Assembly: GCA_030847615.1 (NCBI GenBank) | Contig: JAUMIR010000003.1 | Span: 28,022,501 to 28,086,500, forward strand | Length of the DNA stretch: 64,000 bases | Reading direction: 5' to 3' | Origin: Gambelia wislizenii | Taxonomy: Eukaryota > Chordata > Lepidosauria > Squamata > Crotaphytidae | Shown: positions 47,101 through 53,100 of the stretch, one piece after another | Layout: each line of letters starts with the position of its first letter | Numbering within the stretch: position 1 is the stretch's first letter | Notes under the pieces: model-generated | What the model was told of the DNA's origin: nothing | The model's database searches: none | What the model saw: only the letters and a program-made list of their open reading frames with translations | Position numbers and translations under genes: made by a program

Positions 47101-50100
47101 ACAACTGAAAATGGGTGTGTCAGCTAGTCATGAAAGATGCAGGTATATAGAAAATGGTCACTGGGGTCTATAAATACCAGCTTTATGTGCTGTCTAAGCC
47201 CTCAGTTCTGTTTATATACCAAGCAAGCATAGAGGAGAGAAGTGGAGTCATATCTTACTTAGAAGCCTGGGCGAAGAAACATTAGCAGAAGGAAATGCTT
47301 TCTGGATCTTCTATTATCCAAAATCCTTGCAAGTTGAAAGAAGATTCTGCCTCCCTCTAGCTCTCTGCTAGGTGAGGTTATGACTCAATTGCACACTGAC
47401 TCAATTCAGGTGCTTATTTGCTTCCTATACAGTTAAACCAAAAAGGCCTAGCTACCTTTATGGCAAGAGACTGCTGGTTCACTTACACAATTTATTCCAT
47501 ATTACATTTATATGCCATCATGGAACTCAAAATACAGTTTATTTGGGTTATTGGGTGGTCTCTTGTTTAGCCACTGAGCAGATCTGCTTTAACTGCAGTG
47601 CATATCTTTTCATTATGCTCTAGCTAGAACCACTGTAATAGGTTTGTTTTAGCCACAGCTATATTTGGTGTCTGGCAATGATGAGTCTTCATCATTATTC
47701 ATATTCAACTGGAATGCACATTTGCAGATCAGGATTTGTACTGGCTTTTCCTGCATCTTGTTTTCTTACTTAACATTGAATCATTCATTGTGAATAGGAT
47801 TATTTTATTCAAAATGGGACAGGAGGCGTTCTTATTACAAGGAAATATAATGCCCATCGTTTAGTTTTTCTTCAGTGTAGGGATTCTTTCATTGCTTCCA
47901 GTTCCCAAAGGCCAGATTTGTAGAGTGGTTTAGACCTTGCTGGTTCCTTTCTAATAAAGTTGGAAAGAATATTCAAAAATATTCAGAAAATTGAAAAAAA
48001 GATGTTTTTCAAGTGTTGAGAAAACCTGATGAGAAGAACACTGGACCGACAAAAATCTTCTCAGTTCAGGACTTATTTGGTGCAAAATTAGTATGTGGTT
48101 GTTTTGTGCAGAAAATAGCATTTTCTTCTTGGAAAATAATATTTCAATGCAGGAATATTAATTCTGCACAGAAAATGCTGTAATTGGGGATTTATTCTGT
48201 ATAAAATTTGCACATGGTCAATTTGCATAGAAAACAGCATTTTCTGTGCAGAAAGCAGGATTAATATTTCTGTGTTGAAACATTATTTTCCACACAGAAA
48301 ATGTTGTTTTCTGTGCAGAAAATATTGTTTTCTATGCAAAAAACCCAAGTGTGACTTTTGTGCAGAATAAATCCTGAATCATGAATAACGTTTGAAAGCT
48401 GTATAGGCTTTACAGGAAGAAAAGTGGTGAAATTATTTCATCACTACCTTTGAGAAGAAACTTAATGAAGAATTACATCCCTATTTTGCAAATCTATCCA
48501 GCTGTTAAGAACTAAATGAGCATGGTATCCATGTGGTGAACATGATTATGTTTTAGGAATGTAATGAATATTTATAATTTTTCTAGTCATCAACAAGAAA
48601 AAGCATTTTCACATGTAGAGACACTCCATTGGAAAAAAATGTCAGCCACCATGAGATTGTGTGTGTGCATGCATGCGCATGCATGCACATTTCAGGACTT
48701 CTTTGTGAAAATTTTGAGAAAGATTTTTGTGCAAAAATAAGAATATGCAGATGCTCAGGTAATCTTGCCTAGGTAGCAGTAGCAATAGCATTAATATTTA
48801 TATACCACTTATCAGTGCTGAAGCATTCCCTAAGTGGTTTATAATTATTTTTAGCTAATTGCCCCCAACAAGCTGTGTACTCATTTTACTGACCTACGGA
48901 AGGATGGAAGGCTGAGTCAACCTTGGAGCCCTCTGGGATCGAACTCATCACCTTGTGGCTTGCAGTACTAGCATTTAACCACTGTACCACCAGGGAGAGA
49001 GAAATCTTTTTATATTTTTTTTCATTCTTGTGTACAAGAACAAGATAAGCCTATGGTCTAGGTACAGCTGCAGATTCTAAGGAAAAAGAAATTCCTATGA
49101 GTTGTCCTCAGAAACTCCTTGGGCTACAGTTTGCATATGAAACTGGAATATGCTATCCAAATTCATCCTAAAAAAATATTGTTTCCATCTCTGATCTTCC
49201 ATTACTAGCCTGATCCCCCTTCCCACACACTGCCTGTTAAATTGTACTGTTGTGGTTATCATGTTATCCATGTGGTTCTATCCATTCTAACATTTGTCTG
49301 TCATGGAACTGTTACAGGGGAAATTATGGTTTTACATAGAGATGTTCCTACTTAATGTCAAGTATATTATATCAACTATTCTGGATGTTCATTCCTAGAA
49401 TGTGAGGCTAAGGAAAGCCTTGCTTTGAGTGTATCTTCGACAAGGTGAAATTATTGTCACAGCCACTGCACAGATGCACAGGAACAATTATTTAGTACAA
49501 ATCTAAATCATAAACGATTGTAGAAATGTTGATTTTTTATAATTTAGCTGAAGAAATGAAAAAATACTGGACAGATGTTTTTAGACAGGAAGAGCCCAAG
49601 GTAGATCTTATGAACTCTGAGCCTACTTTGAAAATCAAGATTCTTGAAGATGTAAGTATTTGCTACCTGCTCAATACAATTCAGGATTTATTTGTATATG
49701 TGCTGTGCTTAATAACCATCAGAGAATATACACAACAGAAATGTTTACAATATTATTGCCCATCATATAGAGTTTTCATTATATATCCCCATGACAGTTA
49801 GTCTAGACTCTTTCACCAAGTCACATCTGACCTATATCACATGACTGCAGTAACATCCAGTGGGACATTGTAAATGGTGGGAGGAAAAGCTTCCATTATT
49901 TGAGCTGGACTGAATTGTTTTAAAATGAATGACAGCTAAATTGATTGCATATTTTTTCAGCATTTATAGTCTGTGTTTGTTCATATATTCAATGTAGTTA
50001 GAACTGAGCCGTGTTATTTTGTAGAGATAGATAAACCCACTGTTATGCTTAGAAATGAAACACTGAACAAGTTTGAAAAAGACTGGGGGAAAATGACTAA

Positions 50101-53100
50101 CTTGGGGAGAAGAAGCTGTACAAGGGATAATAAATTAAAATATAAACTAGCTATATACCTGGTGTAGCATACACCATTCCCCCTGCCACCCTCCCCAAGC
50201 ACCCCCGCGCGTGCACACACGCACACACTGCTCCCTCCCCCTGCCGCCTCTCCCCCCCGTGGCACCTCCCCCCACTGTGGCCCTCCTACCCCTTCCGCCC
50301 TCTTCGCCCCCCCACACCCTCCCCCCCCACCTCCGCCACCTCCCTCCCCCCTGGCACCTGCCCCCCCCCCACTGTGGCCCTTGCCACCCCCTGCCTCCCT
50401 CCGCGAGCCCCGCACACACACCATGCCACACACACACACTGCTACTCACCCTTGCCAGCAGCCATGTAAAAGTCCACATGTTCCCACCCCCAGTGTGCTG
50501 ATTGGCTGCCCAACCAAGCTGTGATTGGTTGGTCAGTTTCCTAAGCAGCCAATCAGCACAATGGAAATGGCAACATACCCAAGAGAATTATATATATGTT
50601 TCTGATTAAAAACTGGAGAGGAGTTATATTATGATATATAGTAGAGCTGACTGATGTAAAATAAAAAGGAATGACAAGAAATATAATAAACTCAAAAATA
50701 TTTTAGGAAATAATATTGTTGTGTTTGGATTGATTGCTGAACAGGTAGCTAACATGAAGATTTGAAGATGTTATTAATGCTGATTCTGATATAGACTAAA
50801 GAGCTTTAGTTGTTTTTATGTTATATAGTAATTTGATAAGGTTAATTAAATTATACTCATTTATAAAAATACTCATATGTAATGAGAATATAGTCAAGAG
50901 AGGAAAGAAGTCATTTTAAATGTTTTTGTTTGTGATTTAGATGTTTTGTAATTGTTTAGATATAATAGGATCAGATTTTTAATTGTTTCATTGTAGTGTT
51001 GGATTTTGCTTTTTTGGTATGTTTATGATTAGTTGGATATTGTAGTGTGGTTGTTTTATTATGTGTTATGTTTTTTTCTTTTTTATATTACATATAATTT
51101 TAAAAAAGAAAACAGTACTTACAATAATACGGCAATAATGTGTTGCATCCAGGCTTAATCACAAATAAATTAAGTTCCATTTATTGGATTGGGTCTGTAA
51201 GGGTGACTAAAGGGTCAACTCTAGTCAGAAGACGCCAGCTTCCCGCTGGCATATTCTGGTCCCAAATCAGGCCTGTTTCCCCTCTGTTACCTGCACAAAA
51301 CATGAACACACCAACCTGTCTCTGCAGCTGCCACCACTGCTATCTGTGTTGTAATCTCTGAAGCCAGGCAAGAGGCCCACAGCACGTAATCAAGGCTCCC
51401 TGCATGTGACCAGCCTTAGGCCTAATTCCTGGCTTTGGAGAGTGGTGGCGGCTGCAGAGACTGGCCGGCATGCCAATATGGACTCCTGAATCCAGCAAGG
51501 CCCAATCTGTTTTTTCCTAAATGAGGCAGTTTTTCATGGATGTTTTGATGAAACAGTTTAACAGGCTTTAACTTGTCTTCCCCCTGTCTTTCCTCTGGGC
51601 ATTGTGAGGACTGCCTGGGGGCAAAATGGGGTAAGAGCCCTGCATAATTTAGACTGCAGGGCTCCAAGACGGGGGCAAGACAGGGTAAATAACCCATCTG
51701 GACATGCCCTGGATCTACCCTATGACAGCAAGTAAGCAAGCACAATACCTATGTATATGGCAGTGGTTCTCAACCTGTGGGTCTCCTGATGTTGTTGGAC
51801 TACAGTTCCCAGGAGCCCTCAAAGTCTCACCTTGACAGCCTGGTGGTCCTCCCAGTCATTAGTGAGGCTGTAGGATTGAACTCACAGCCTCACTAATGAG
51901 TGGAGGACCACCTGGCTGTCAAGGTGAGACCTCAGAGGGCTCCTGGGAACTGCAGTCCAACAACACCTAGGGACCCACAGGTTGAGAACCACTGGTATAT
52001 GGAATAATGAGGATAGGGTGGTAGATTAGAGGACATCTTCTTACTCATATGAGAAACCAAGGGCTGAATGAACTCTGTTTATATCTTATAAGTATATGCT
52101 GACTACAGCCACCTGTGCTGGATCACTTTTGATGTCAGCTTGTTAAGGCTTGTTTTCAGATAAAAAGTATTTACCTTAATGGAGCGTGTGTAGACTGGAT
52201 ACACTTTGTTAAAATGTTTATTTTTGTTTATTTAATGCATGAGTGGGGAGAATGTGGTTGTGGATTGCATGCATTTCCTGAGCCCACCAAAATTAAAACA
52301 ATTGGAGGAGAAAAACTATCTGAAGTTGACTGAAAACACCACCAAAATACAGTGGCTTGACTTTAATCACCCTCCCTAATTCCCCCATATGTACTGCAAA
52401 ACCTGGCTGGGAAACCCAGGAGGAGAAAAATAGAAGTGACTTCTGGTCATATTGTCATCCAGATTTGGGGGGAACATTTTTAGCTAAAAATTAGCTCCTG
52501 CCCCTTTTGATGTCTATTCATATTATAGCAGAGAAGGGTAAAGATGAAAGTAGATAAACCATTTGGTGAAACAAGAAGCCATCTTGACCATGCACTAAGA
52601 CAACCAAGGCCTAATCCAGTTGCTAGTCTCAACTAAAATAGACCCAGTAAGTGAATGGGATTTATACATGTGTTAGTTGGTTCAAGTGGGTCTTCTCTAG
52701 TTTAGAGTAGCAGTAGGATTGAGAACGAAGAATTTGTAGCATTTTATTTTTCTTGCCATAACATGTAATCTTTTCATACACAAGCTCTTAGGAGAATAAA
52801 ATTAAATGTACAATGTGTGTGTAAATACACATTTTCCCCCTCTTAAGGCTTACAAAGAGGAGTCAGAGGAGTCTACTAATTTTGTCGTGGTGGAAGCTGG
52901 ATCTGATGTGTTGATTGATAGCAGGTAATGATTCCAACCTGTTTATGAAATGTAGGTACTCATAGTAACACAAATGTACACTGATTTGAATCCTAATTTC
53001 TTGCTTTGCCATAGTCTTTTGGGATTTTTATTCAAATTAAAGCCAGAAAAAGGGCATATTGGAAAGTTCATAGCTCTTTTCATACAATATCCACACATAA

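Noticed and set aside
50014..50501. Gly-rich and Pro-rich frames
   Set aside because: Pyrimidine-rich interior of family-X copy 3; no domain.
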